Source: Pseudomonas sp. MWU13-2105
GTDB lineage: Bacteria; Pseudomonadota; Gammaproteobacteria; Pseudomonadales; Pseudomonadaceae
Length of the DNA stretch: 64,000 nucleotides
Reading direction: 5' to 3'
NCBI RefSeq assembly: GCF_023242315.1
Contig: NZ_JALLIY010000006.1
Location: forward strand, 248,001-312,000
Position 1 is the first letter of the stretch, and each line of letters begins with the position of its first letter. Made by a program: the position numbers and the translations under genes. The notes beneath the pieces are model-generated. The model searched no databases and was not told where the DNA came from. It was given only the letters and a program-made list of their open reading frames with translations. Positions 44,949 to 53,881 of this stretch are shown here, piece by piece.

Positions 44949-45861
44949 TTATTTTTTTAGGCGATCAACCTCAAATTTCAGGTCTACCGTTCGACCATAA
45001 GTTTGTGCTGCTGCCAAAGCATGTAGGCCGTGCTTGCTTTCTACTTCTCCAGCATGACCCAATACATATCCTTTTGCATTTCGCAGATTTTGAACGTTGC
45101 GACTCAACAAGGGATTGAAAGAAATAAGTTTTTTCTCAATGTATTGAGCGATGAAATTATATTCTCGCCCGCTCCAAAGCTCTGAAGCGATGGAAACCAT
45201 CATAGCATCCATGATGGATTGTTTATGTTCAATAGAATTCAAGGGGGGATTTATGTTCCGCTACGCCAGTAGCGTAGAGGAATACAGAGAACTCTTCACA
45301 CTCATCAACTTTATACTGACTTTCTACCCAGCCAGGAGCTCCAAAGGCCTCCGTCATATAACCGTACATGCCATCATGCCCCTTGTGCCCAAGGCCGAAA
45401 TCATCTTTCGCAACCTCATGCATGTGTGCCATAACCTTATGGTATCCAGCTCGCTTTTCGGCAGATACGGATAGAGCATCCGCAGATAAACGCATGATAA
45501 TTTTGGCAGAGACTAAGCTCGTTGTTTTGTGGGTTTCATTCCATCCATTGAAAAATTTCAAAACACCTGTGTCTGTCTTGTTTTTTCTGAGAAAGGCTTT
45601 AAATGTATTTTCGGCGTAAGTCTGAGCTTCTTGAGTGGTCGGATGGCAAAGTACTTCGTGCATTGCATTCTGAATCTCAGCTATTTGATCGACCTGCGCG
45701 AACAGGGGGCCCCTCCGAAAATTGTCGAATATAGCTCTACCTGGTATTTTTAAATTTCCGAGATGACGGGTTAACGCCTCAATAAAAATCTCACCAAACT
45801 GCTGCATCGATTTGTCTTGTTCAAATATCTCGAAGTGACTTTGCAATGATGTTGGACTCAT
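44949..45861 (-). pseudogene. Probable haem-oxygenase-fold (diiron oxidase-like) enzyme split by a frameshift
   Basis: Two frames abut at a run of six C (mRNA sense, around 45241-45248). The first gives 210 residues from the ATG at 45861 (AAGGCGAAATC precedes it). The second gives 97 residues and would start only at a TTG. Removing one C joins them after EHKSPL into about 303 residues, a normal size for this fold. Spaced acidic and His residues (MHEVAKDDFGLGHKGHD in the first, GEVESKHGLHALA in the second) resemble the metal ligands of haem-oxygenase-like oxidases. The fold call is tentative. A +1 slip at CCC-C is a possible alternative to inactivation. Confidence 0.5.
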
Positions 45862-46437
45862 GATTTCGCCTTTATTTTTGAGGTCTTAACCGGCAATCAG
45901 TCCGCTCCGAATAAAACGCCTCTACAATGTTTACTTTGTCCGAACGCGCACTGGACAATTTAAATCTAAATAGACACCCTCAATCATGTCAACACTTCAA
46001 CATGAGACAAGTGCGCCCCCCAAGGAGTTTAACCAACCCTGAAAATACCGACACGTAAGATATTTCATACAACACGCGCAGCACGCAGTTCAAAGCAACC
46101 GTTCTATATTGCGTTTTCCCTGTAGGACCGACTGTCATCCAGACATATTTACTCCGAAACCAATTGCAACAATTGAATGGTCGTTTCTTCCTCCCACCCA
46201 AAAATCACCCCATGTATCAAGACGGCAATAAATATGTTGAGCGGAAGCCTGTTTTCACCTTTGCAGACCCGCCTTCCCGCAAAAATTTTTCCCTTATCCC
46301 TACATCCCCCTACAGCCCTTCAATACAAGAGCTTGTAGCCTGATTCTGATTTTGCTTTCCAGCATTCAACACCACCACCGACGGGTCCACACTTCGTGCT
46401 TTCCCCTTGCAGGAGGCACATTGGCAGCGAACCAAAG
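45862..46437. other. AT-rich intergenic region between the split enzyme and the vgrG remnant
   Basis: About 575 bp without a convincing gene. The left part must hold the promoter of the minus-strand pair. No insertion-sequence ends or attachment-site duplication were recognised. The G+C content changes abruptly near 46380, where the vgrG remnant begins. Confidence 0.45.
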
Positions 46438-47451
46438 CCGTGCCGACAGCGATTTCCGCCAGGGCTACCGTAATACCTTTCTCGCCACCCCCTGGGAGAT
46501 GTTCTTCCGTCCACCGCTGCAAGCGCGCAAATCCCGTCGGCTCAATACCCAGAGCGCCATCGTCACCGGCCCGCCCGGCGAAGAAATCCACTGCGACGAA
46601 TATGGCCGGGGGAAGGTGAAGTTCCACTGGGACCGCTCGGACGAAACCGGTGCCCAAAGCAGTTGCTGGCTAGGGTAGCCTCCAGCTGGGCCGGGCCCGG
46701 TCATGGCGCCGTGACCTTGCCCCGCGTCGGCATGGAAGTGCTGGTGACCTTTCTTGAAGGTGATCCCGACCAACCGCTGATCACCGGCTGCCTGCCCAAT
46801 CAGCGCCATCCGCCGACCTACCCGTTGCCGGCGCACAAGACCCGCAGCGTGTTCAAGAGCCGCAGCAGCCCTGGCGGTGGCGGCAGTAATGAACTGCGCA
46901 TCGAAGACCGCAAGGGCGAAGAGCAGATCTACCTGCATGCCCAGCGCGATTGGCAACAACACATCGGGCGCAATCTCTCGGTCACGGTCGGCCATGAACG
47001 ACATGAGAGCGTGGAAGCCAACAGCTACTGCGAGCTCAAGGCCGAGGAACACCACACCGTTCACCAGGACCGCCGCGTCGAGGTAAAAGGCGATGACAGC
47101 CTGTTGGTCGGTGGCAGCCAACAGGTAAAGGCCGGGCTGGGTTACTTCATCGAGGCCGGGCAGGAGATCCACCTGCGGGCCGGGGACAAGGTGGTGATCG
47201 ACGCGGGGGAGCAACTCACCCTCAAGGTCGGCGCGCACTTCATCAAGCTCGACGCCAACGGCATCACTTTGAACCGACCCGAGGCGAACGAGGACGCGGG
47301 TATAGGCTCGGGGCCACAGATCAAGGGGCCGTTGCTGCCGGGAGCGGTGGAACAGGCGCTGCCGCCGTTGCGCCTTGAAACAGCCGTCGTCGACGGAGTG
47401 CCGGAACAACGCCAGAAAGAACTGGCGCTCGATACAGGTTTCTCCGACTGA
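46438..47451 (+). pseudogene. vgrG: vgrG (tssI) remnant, 5'-truncated and frameshifted
   Basis: This is the distal half of a type VI secretion spike protein. [19 protein letters not shown] and [24 protein letters not shown] belong to the gp27/gp5 junction. After a one-base deletion near 46671-46676 the frame changes to [41 protein letters not shown] and the repeat blade follow. About 350 N-terminal residues are missing, so no functional spike can be made. A C-terminal extension past the beta-blade probably once recruited the effector encoded 46 bp downstream. Confidence 0.88.
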
Positions 47452-47497
47452 GCCCCCCCCTTAACCCGGACAGGAATTCGCCGACGAGTGTGCCGCG

Positions 47498-48634
47498 ATG
47501 ACAGAGATATTCAGGACTGAAAACTGGTCATTTCCCTTAAAGGACGGAAATCAGGCCCCTTATGATCCTCACCGTGACGTCAAGGCCTTGGCAAAGGCCG
47601 AAGGCGGTTACTACCCATTGGGACGGCGAGGGCTTTGGCACGGAGGCATTCATTTCGATGAAGCCACGGGCCTGATCTCGGATAAGCGCGAGATCTCTTG
47701 TTTGGCCGATGGCGAGGTGATCGCCTATCGCATTGATGAACGCTATCCGGCTTCGAGTTTCGAGGGGCGCCCGGCGGTGTTTTCCAGCAGTTTTGTGCTG
47801 GTCAGACATCGGTTGCAACCACCACCGTTGACAGGCATCTCCTATGCACCTCCCGCGCCCACATTGACTGTTTACAGCCTGTACATGCACCTGCTGGATT
47901 GGGTGGGCTACCTGGCCAGCTCGGGGTTGCGCCGTCCCACGTTCTGGGGCGGGGGTGTTTATCGGGTCAAGGACAGTGCACAGGACAAAACACTCGGGTT
48001 GAGAATCCGGGCCGCCCCGAAAGATCATCCAGACCATGGAGTAATCCTCGCTGTCCTACCGCGGGGCACAACTGTCATGACCAATGATATTCCGGGCTCT
48101 CCTTATTACAGCCGCCATATCCATTGGCCCGGAAATGACCTATCGGGAGTAACGATAGGCCGCGATTAGGATATGGGAACAAGAAGCCAGTCTGAAATTC
48201 ATAATCATATGCTTGCGGCAGGCATCCCCCATGTCCAGGCATCCAGACTCGCCGAGGCGGCTGGCCTAAAGGGCAGCCAGGCAGCTCAATTCGTCAATAA
48301 TTACCGAACATCGATAGGAGATATCACACATCAACAAGAGCAGGCCCTCTTTGACTTGATTTACCCGTTTTACATCGATAGAGCGATAGCCAACTACAAT
48401 AAATTGACAGAGAACCTAGCCGCACGGCAGCCGTGGGAATCGCTTCACCCCATCATCAGGGATATTCTTGTCGACTTCGTTTACCAAGGTTTTACCGCTG
48501 GCCCCAACCCGATGAAAGCCGGGATGAAAAACAACTTTTCCGAACTGATAAATTATATAGAAAACACACCCGCAATCAGCCAATACGAGCCGAGCCGGCA
48601 GCGAACGAACTATTTGAGAAAGTACCAGCAATGA
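47498..48634 (+). pseudogene. Putative T6SS peptidoglycan-hydrolase effector, interrupted by an in-frame TAG
   Basis: Codons 1-223 encode an M23/LytM-like domain (HGGIHFD at 48-54, LADGEVIAYR, VYSLYMHLLDW), then an SH3-like stretch (GLRIRAAPKDHPDHGVILAV) and the start of a lysozyme-like domain (HIHWPGNDLSGVTIGRD). A TAG at 48167-48169 follows. The same frame continues DMGTRSQSEIHNHMLAAGI to a stop at 48634 (LVDFVYQGFTAGPNPMKAG). GVTIG-RD-x-DMG is one motif of pesticin-type muramidases, so the TAG replaces an expected Tyr codon. The intact protein would be 378 residues. An ATG at 48173 could start the tail alone but has poor spacing. It sits between vgrG and an immunity candidate. Confidence 0.72.
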
Positions 48635-49035
48635 ACATTACTAAAAAAAAACCTGATTTTTTACTCCCTGCTACTTTGTGGTCGATCGCAGGTGGCGCCT
48701 ACGCACTTGATTGCGAAAACATCATCGCCTGCGCACAGATTGACGCTTGTGCAAAATCAAAAAAAGAAAGTACGGACAAAACACTTAACGAAATCTATAA
48801 AAAACTGATCATTCGAATCAAAGAGCAATACGCCCCTGATCCCGAAGTGGGAGAGCGTTACCTTTCAAAACTCAGAAATTCCCAGCGCGCCTGGATAACG
48901 TTACGTGATGCGAATTGTGAGCTTGAATCCTTTTTAGCGGACCCGTCCTCTCCTGTCCATGAAACGCTCACCAACAACCGCATCACAAAAATGAGTCGGG
49001 AGCGATCAGCCTACCTGGACCAAACACAACCCTGA
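48631..49035 (+). CDS. Secreted DUF1311/LprI-family protein, probable immunity protein
   Basis: The 134-residue protein has an N-terminal signal (MNITKKKPDFLLPATLWSIAGGAYA) and a mature domain with four or more Cys. The family core is SQRAWITLRDANC. Its ATG overlaps the effector stop by 4 bp (ATGA), so the two are translationally coupled, as toxin-immunity pairs often are. LprI-family proteins can inhibit lysozyme, which matches the lysozyme-like domain upstream. The gene is AT-richer than the core genome. A paralogue without toxin is at 11703. The immunity role is inference. Confidence 0.7.
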   Translation: MNITKKKPDFLLPATLWSIAGGAYALDCENIIACAQIDACAKSKKESTDKTLNEIYKKLIIRIKEQYAPDPEVGERYLSKLRNSQRAWITLRDANCELESFLADPSSPVHETLTNNRITKMSRERSAYLDQTQP

Positions 49036-49039
49036 CCCT

Positions 49040-49069
49040 GGCGGAAGCTGGCAAGAAGAAGCTTCCGCC
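49040..49069 (+). terminator. Hairpin after the immunity gene
   Basis: A ten-base stem GGCGGAAGCT/AGCTTCCGCC with a ten-base loop lies 5 bp past the stop codon. No T-run follows. Confidence 0.45.
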
Positions 49070-49134
49070 ATCGCCGATTGTGGCAATGCGCGGCCAACGC
49101 AAGCTTGCTCGCGATCCGCACACCCGCCTTCCAC

Positions 49135-49890
49135 CTAGGTCGCCGGCCGAATCTCACCGATCAAGGTCTGCAACGAATACCCCAGACGCGGCGCCAGTTC
49201 ATCGGCCCGGCTCTGCAACCCGCGCAGGTCCAGTTCCTGGTCGAGGTCCGCCGGCACGATCAGGATGACATTGCCCTCCTTCACCGGCAGCTCCCAGTAG
49301 TGTCGGTGATACAGCCCGCGCAACAACGCCGCGCCCAAGGGTTTGCCGTCATCGGTGGCCCATTGGTTGATCACCAGCCAGCCGCCAGGATTGAGTTTCT
49401 TCTGACAGTTTTCCAGAAAGCTCCAGGCCAGATGGCCGACACCGGGACCGACATCGGTATACAGGTCGACGAAGATCAGGTCCGCCGACTCAGCACTCTC
49501 CAGCAGTTCCAACGCATCGCCGACGCGGATATACAGGCGTGGATCGTCATCCAGCCCCAGGTACTCGATGGCCAGGCGCGGCACGTCCGGGCGCAGCTCG
49601 ATGGCCTCGACATCCTCCAGCGGCAGAAACCGCAGGCAGGCCTGGGTCAGGGTACCGGCCCCCAGTCCCAGGAACAGCGCGCTTTCCGGTTCCTCATGGC
49701 ACAAGGCCCCGATCAGCATGGCCCGGGTGTAGTCGTATTCCAGCCAACTGGGATCGGCGGTGAACACGCAGCTCTGCTCAATGGCATCGCCAAATTCGAG
49801 AAAGCGGTAATCGTCCACTTCAAGGACTCGAATCATGCCGAAGGCATCGTGCACTTCGGCGAGCAGACGCTCCACGCGCTCCTCAGCCAT
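49135..49890 (-). CDS. Spermidine synthase-like methyltransferase-fold protein
   Basis: The 251-residue Rossmann protein resembles the SpeE family: [20 protein letters not shown] for nucleotide binding, [14 protein letters not shown] with the ribose-binding Glu, and [11 protein letters not shown] at the active-site strand. It lacks the N-terminal beta domain of true spermidine synthases and several polyamine-binding residues. A different aminopropyl or methyl transfer is therefore possible. AAGGATAT precedes the ATG at 49890. It is divergent from the DAHP synthase gene. Confidence 0.78.
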   Translation of the reverse strand: MAEERVERLLAEVHDAFGMIRVLEVDDYRFLEFGDAIEQSCVFTADPSWLEYDYTRAMLIGALCHEEPESALFLGLGAGTLTQACLRFLPLEDVEAIELRPDVPRLAIEYLGLDDDPRLYIRVGDALELLESAESADLIFVDLYTDVGPGVGHLAWSFLENCQKKLNPGGWLVINQWATDDGKPLGAALLRGLYHRHYWELPVKEGNVILIVPADLDQELDLRGLQSRADELAPRLGYSLQTLIGEIRPAT

Positions 49891-50000
49891 TTCATATCCT
49901 TGCAAGCGGGAAAAGCGCAATTGTCAGCCATGCCGACAGAGCAGGTCACGCACTAATTGCTGCTAACATGGGCCTCCCCCCGTCAATCCTCGAGTTCATG

Positions 50001-51347
50001 ATGAGCCAACCCTGGAGCCCCGATAGCTGGCGTGCCCTGCCGATCCAGCAACAACCCCAGTACCCGGACGCGGCGCACCTGCTGCGAGTCGAGCAAAGCC
50101 TGGCCAGTTATCCGCCGCTGGTGTTTGCCGGTGAGGCCCGTGAACTGCGTCGTCAGTTCGCCGAAGTCACCCAGGGCCGTGCCTTCCTGCTTCAGGGCGG
50201 CGATTGCGCCGAGAGCTTCGCCGAGTTCTCGGCGGCGAAAATTCGCGACACCTTCAAGGTGCTGCTGCAAATGGCCATTGTCATGACCTTTGCCGCCGGC
50301 TGCCCGGTGGTCAAGGTCGGGCGCATGGCCGGCCAGTTCGCCAAACCGCGTTCGGCCAACGACGAAACCATCAACGGCGTGACCCTGCCGGCCTACCGTG
50401 GCGATATCGTCAACGGCATCGGCTTCGATGAAAAAAGCCGCGTGCCGGACCCGGACCGCCTGCTGCAGTCTTACCATCAGGCCACCGCGACCCTGAACCT
50501 GCTGCGCGCTTTCGCCCAGGGCGGCTTTGCCGACCTGCACCAGGTGCACAAGTGGAACCTGGACTTCATCGCCAACTCGGCCCTGGCCGAGAAGTACAGC
50601 CAACTGGCCGACCGTATCGATGAAACCCTGGCGTTCATGCGTGCCTGTGGCATGGACAGCTCGCCGCAATTGCGCGAAACCAGCTTTTTCACCGCCCATG
50701 AGGCACTGCTGCTGAACTACGAAGAAGCCTTCGTGCGCCGCGACAGCCTGACCAACGACTATTACGACTGCTCGGCCCATATGCTCTGGATCGGCGACCG
50801 TACCCGCCAGCTCGACGGCGCCCATGTCGAGTTCCTGCGCGGGGTGCACAACCCGATCGGAGTCAAGGTCGGCCCGAGCATGAACACCGACGACCTGATC
50901 CGCCTGATCGATATCCTCAACCCGGACAACGATCCCGGCCGCTTGAACCTGATCGTGCGCATGGGCGCGAACAAGGTCGGCGATCACCTGCCGCAACTGA
51001 TCCGCGCCGTGGAAAGCGAAGGCAAGCAGGTGCTGTGGAGTTCCGACCCGATGCACGGCAACACCATCAAGGCCAGCAGCGGCTACAAGACCCGGGATTT
51101 CGCGCAGATTCTCAGCGAGGTCAAGCAGTTCTTCCAGGTGCACCAGGCCGAAGGCAGCTACGCGGGCGGGATTCATATCGAGATGACCGGGCAGAACGTC
51201 ACCGAGTGCATCGGTGGGGCGCGGCCGATTACCGAGGATGGGTTGTCGGATCGTTATCACACCCATTGCGATCCGCGGATGAACGCCGATCAGTCGCTGG
51301 AGCTGGCGTTTTTGATTGCCGAGACGTTGAAGCAGGTGCGGCGTTGA
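50001..51347 (+). CDS. Class II 3-deoxy-7-phosphoheptulonate (DAHP) synthase
   Basis: First step of the shikimate pathway, from phosphoenolpyruvate and erythrose 4-phosphate. The 448-residue plant-like type II enzyme has [14 protein letters not shown] near 57-70, [46 protein letters not shown] and [18 protein letters not shown]. Pseudomonads use type II enzymes both for aromatic amino acids and in phenazine operons. There are no phenazine genes here, so the housekeeping type is likely. The start at 50001 ([10 protein letters not shown]) is chosen over upstream ATGs by family fit. Confidence 0.94.
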   Translation: MSQPWSPDSWRALPIQQQPQYPDAAHLLRVEQSLASYPPLVFAGEARELRRQFAEVTQGRAFLLQGGDCAESFAEFSAAKIRDTFKVLLQMAIVMTFAAGCPVVKVGRMAGQFAKPRSANDETINGVTLPAYRGDIVNGIGFDEKSRVPDPDRLLQSYHQATATLNLLRAFAQGGFADLHQVHKWNLDFIANSALAEKYSQLADRIDETLAFMRACGMDSSPQLRETSFFTAHEALLLNYEEAFVRRDSLTNDYYDCSAHMLWIGDRTRQLDGAHVEFLRGVHNPIGVKVGPSMNTDDLIRLIDILNPDNDPGRLNLIVRMGANKVGDHLPQLIRAVESEGKQVLWSSDPMHGNTIKASSGYKTRDFAQILSEVKQFFQVHQAEGSYAGGIHIEMTGQNVTECIGGARPITEDGLSDRYHTHCDPRMNADQSLELAFLIAETLKQVRR

Positions 51348-51373
51348 GTCAGTAGGCTTTTTGTTGCCTGTGA

Positions 51374-51406
51374 GGGCCTCTTCGCGGCGGTGCGGCGAAG
51401 AGGCCC
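51374..51406. repeat. REP-derived hairpin between convergent genes
   Basis: GGGCCTCTTCGC and its inverse GCGAAGAGGCCC flank GGCGGTGC-like sequence. It lies between the DAHP synthase and YcaQ-like 3' ends and may act as a terminator for both. Confidence 0.6.
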
Positions 51407-51430
51407 CTCCAGACACCGCCATACCAACGT

Positions 51431-52642
51431 TTACAGCAATCCCCGCAACCGCTGCGCACTGACCCGCTGGCAATTGAGCTGAATATCCGCCAACCCCAGC
51501 CAATCGGCCAACTGCCGCAAACTGACGGCCAACACCGCCATCCCTACCTCATCCAGCCCCTGTTCTTCCTCATGCACGGCATGCACCGCCAACCGCCCAA
51601 GCGCCCGCTCCGCACGCAGGTCTACCCGCGCGGCAATCCGTTCGTTGTGCAAAAACGGCAACACGTAATAGCCATACACCCGCTTATGCTGCGGCGTGTA
51701 GATCTCCAACCGATAACGGAAATCAAACAACCGCTCGGTGCGGCTGCGCTCCCAGATCAGCGAATCGAACGGCGACAACAACGCGCTGGCCTCGACCCGG
51801 CGCGGCACCTTGATGTCCGGCAGGCAGTACACCGGCTGGCGCCAGCCCTGCACCTCGCCCACCTGCAACTCACCCGCCTCGACCAACTCCGCCAAGCGCG
51901 CACGGCTATCGCCAGGGTCCAGGCGAAAGTAGTCGCGCAGGTCTTTCTCCGTCGCCACCCCGAGCGCCGCCGCGGCCTGGCGCAACAAGCCGCGCTGGGC
52001 CTCGGCCTCATCGAGCTGCGGCTGTGCAAGCAGCGCCGCGGGAATCACCCGTTCCGGCAGGTCATAGAGCCGTTCAAATCCCCGACGCCCGGCCACCGTC
52101 ACTTCACCGGCGGCGAACAACCATTCCAGCGCATGCTTCTCGGCACTCCAATCCCACCAGGGCCCGGCCTTTTCCTCACGGCTCGACAGACTGCCCGCGC
52201 CCAACGCGCCGCGCTCTTCGACCAACGCCAGCACCCGACGAATGGTCGCCTGCTCCTCGCGTCCGAAACGCGCCATCTGCTGATAGATCCCCTCGCCACG
52301 GGACGCCCGCTGCATGCGCCAGCGCATCAGCGGATACAACGACATCGGCAGCAATGACGCTTCGTGCCCCCAGTATTCAAACAAGGTACGCCGCCGCCCC
52401 TGGCTCCAGGCGGCCTGGTCGAGCAGGTCAGGGGCATAGTTGCCCAAACGCGAGAACAGCGGCAGATAGTGCGAACGCACCAAGGCATTGACTGAATCGA
52501 TCTGCACCACACCCAGGCGCTCGATCAGCCGATTGACCTGCACCGGCTTGATCGACGCCGAGGCTCTACGCCCCTGGAACCCCTGGGCGGCGAGTGCCAG
52601 GCGGCGGGCTTGTTTCAATGAAAACGACAGGTCTGCGGGCAT
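51431..52642 (-). CDS. Winged-helix DNA glycosylase of the YcaQ/AlkX type
   Basis: The 403-residue protein is of the HTH_42 (AlkZ-like) family, whose members remove alkylated bases and unhook interstrand crosslinks. The catalytic signature is GVVQIDSVNALVRSHYLPLFSRLG (across residues 47-70) with a Q-x-D pair, as in YcaQ/AlkX rather than the Q-x-Q of AlkZ. FEYWGHEASLLP and LLSPFDSLIWERSRTERLF follow. The ATG at 52642 is preceded by AAGGAGG. A long open frame upstream is not used. Confidence 0.88.
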   Translation of the reverse strand: MPADLSFSLKQARRLALAAQGFQGRRASASIKPVQVNRLIERLGVVQIDSVNALVRSHYLPLFSRLGNYAPDLLDQAAWSQGRRRTLFEYWGHEASLLPMSLYPLMRWRMQRASRGEGIYQQMARFGREEQATIRRVLALVEERGALGAGSLSSREEKAGPWWDWSAEKHALEWLFAAGEVTVAGRRGFERLYDLPERVIPAALLAQPQLDEAEAQRGLLRQAAAALGVATEKDLRDYFRLDPGDSRARLAELVEAGELQVGEVQGWRQPVYCLPDIKVPRRVEASALLSPFDSLIWERSRTERLFDFRYRLEIYTPQHKRVYGYYVLPFLHNERIAARVDLRAERALGRLAVHAVHEEEQGLDEVGMAVLAVSLRQLADWLGLADIQLNCQRVSAQRLRGLL

Positions 52643-52700
52643 GCACGCCTCCTTGTGAACCCGCAAGCTACCGCAGTCGCCCCCTGCTTGTGTAGCGCCA

Positions 52701-52931
52701 TCAACGCCCCTTGCCCAGCGGATCGCTCCAGAAGTGCCGATGGGTTTCCTGTTCGACATCGGCGCGACTGAGGCCCATGTCCTTGAGCGCATCGTCACTC
52801 AATGCCGCCAGCACCTGGCGCTCGCGTGACACCTCGTGCCAACGGACAAGCCGTTGCCACAAGGCCCGCGGCGACAGCGCCGAACGCGCGCCAGCATCGA
52901 TCAACAGATAACCTTTTTGACCTTTCATCAT
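52701..52931 (-). CDS. Small DUF1127 protein
   Basis: The 76-residue protein carries the DUF1127 signature at its C-terminal half (RERQVLAALSDDALKDMGLSRADVEQET). Family members affect RNA turnover and phosphate or stress responses in alpha-proteobacteria; no role is proven here. It starts at one of two consecutive ATGs (52931 or 52928) after GGGCAGG. It is divergent from the LysR gene at 52991, a frequent pairing in Pseudomonas, so that regulator probably controls it. Confidence 0.85.
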   Translation of the reverse strand: MMKGQKGYLLIDAGARSALSPRALWQRLVRWHEVSRERQVLAALSDDALKDMGLSRADVEQETHRHFWSDPLGKGR

Positions 52932-52990
52932 CCTGCCCTCCAGTTGGGGATGACTGAAGTCTGTGCCTGGAGCTAAGATCAATCCAACGA

Positions 52991-53881
52991 ATGTTTCTTA
53001 TGCAATACATCTCGGAGATTGATGAATTGTCCAGCTACCCGAGCATCGACACCGACGTTCTGCGCACCTTTGTCGCGATTGCCGATCAGGGCGGCTTTAC
53101 CAAGGCTGGCGAGTTGGTCAACCGCACACAATCAGCCGTCAGCATGCAGATGAAGCGCCTGGAAGAGGATGTGCTCAAGCGCCAGTTGTTCGAACGCGAC
53201 GGACGCCAGGTGCGACTGACCGCCGAAGGCCAGGTACTGCTCGGGTATGCCCGGCGCATCCTGAAACTGCACAGCGAAGTGTTCAACACCCTGCGCGAGC
53301 CGCATATGGTCGGCATGGTGCGGATCGGCGTGCCCGACGACTACGTGATGCGTTTCCTGCCGGGCATCCTCTCGCACTTCGCGCAGTTCTATCCGTTGGT
53401 CAAGATCGAAGTGAACTGCGAATCGTCCACGCAACTACTGCAACGCCACGACCTGGACCTGACCATCGTCACCCGCAAACCGGGCAATGAACTCGGCCAG
53501 TTGCTGCGCCAGGAACGGCTGGTCTGGGCCGAAGCCCAATGTTCCGCCAATCACGAACAAACGCCCCTGCCATTGGCCATGGACGGTATCGATTGCTTCT
53601 GTACCCAATGGGCCTGCAATGCCCTGGACGCCCGTGGCCGGGACTATCGCCTGGCCTACAACTGCCCGAGCCTGTCGACGATCATGGCGGTGGTCAACGC
53701 CGGCCTGGCGATGACCGCCCAGCTGGAAAGCCTGATTCCCCAGGACTGGCGGATTCTTGGCGAAGCCGAAGACTTGCCCCAACTGCCCTTGCTCAACATC
53801 ATGCTGGTGCGCAACCTGAACAAACCCTCGCCGATCACCGAATGCCTGGCCGAGCACATCGTCGAAGGTTTCAAACTTTAA
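52991..53881 (+). CDS. LysR-family regulator (DUF1127-linked)
   Basis: The regulator has 296 residues. The HTH is FVAIADQGGFTKAGELVNRTQSAVSMQMKRLEE (split over 27-60). The effector domain follows from about 105 (GMVRIGVPDDYVMRFLPGIL). The N-terminus may begin at the internal ATG (MQYISEIDEL), three codons in. It is divergent from the DUF1127 gene, with 59 bp between starts, and likely autoregulated. Its 3' end overlaps the convergent TSUP gene by 11 bp. Confidence 0.9.
   Translation: MFLMQYISEIDELSSYPSIDTDVLRTFVAIADQGGFTKAGELVNRTQSAVSMQMKRLEEDVLKRQLFERDGRQVRLTAEGQVLLGYARRILKLHSEVFNTLREPHMVGMVRIGVPDDYVMRFLPGILSHFAQFYPLVKIEVNCESSTQLLQRHDLDLTIVTRKPGNELGQLLRQERLVWAEAQCSANHEQTPLPLAMDGIDCFCTQWACNALDARGRDYRLAYNCPSLSTIMAVVNAGLAMTAQLESLIPQDWRILGEAEDLPQLPLLNIMLVRNLNKPSPITECLAEHIVEGFKL

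Noticed and set aside
45989..46201. Possible 70-codon gene on the minus strand in the AT-rich gap
   Set aside because: No ribosome site, no recognisable domain and atypical composition.
52643..52798. N-terminal extension of the YcaQ-like protein by 52 codons
   Set aside because: It overlaps the DUF1127 gene on the same strand, and AAGGAGG precedes the internal ATG where the family begins.
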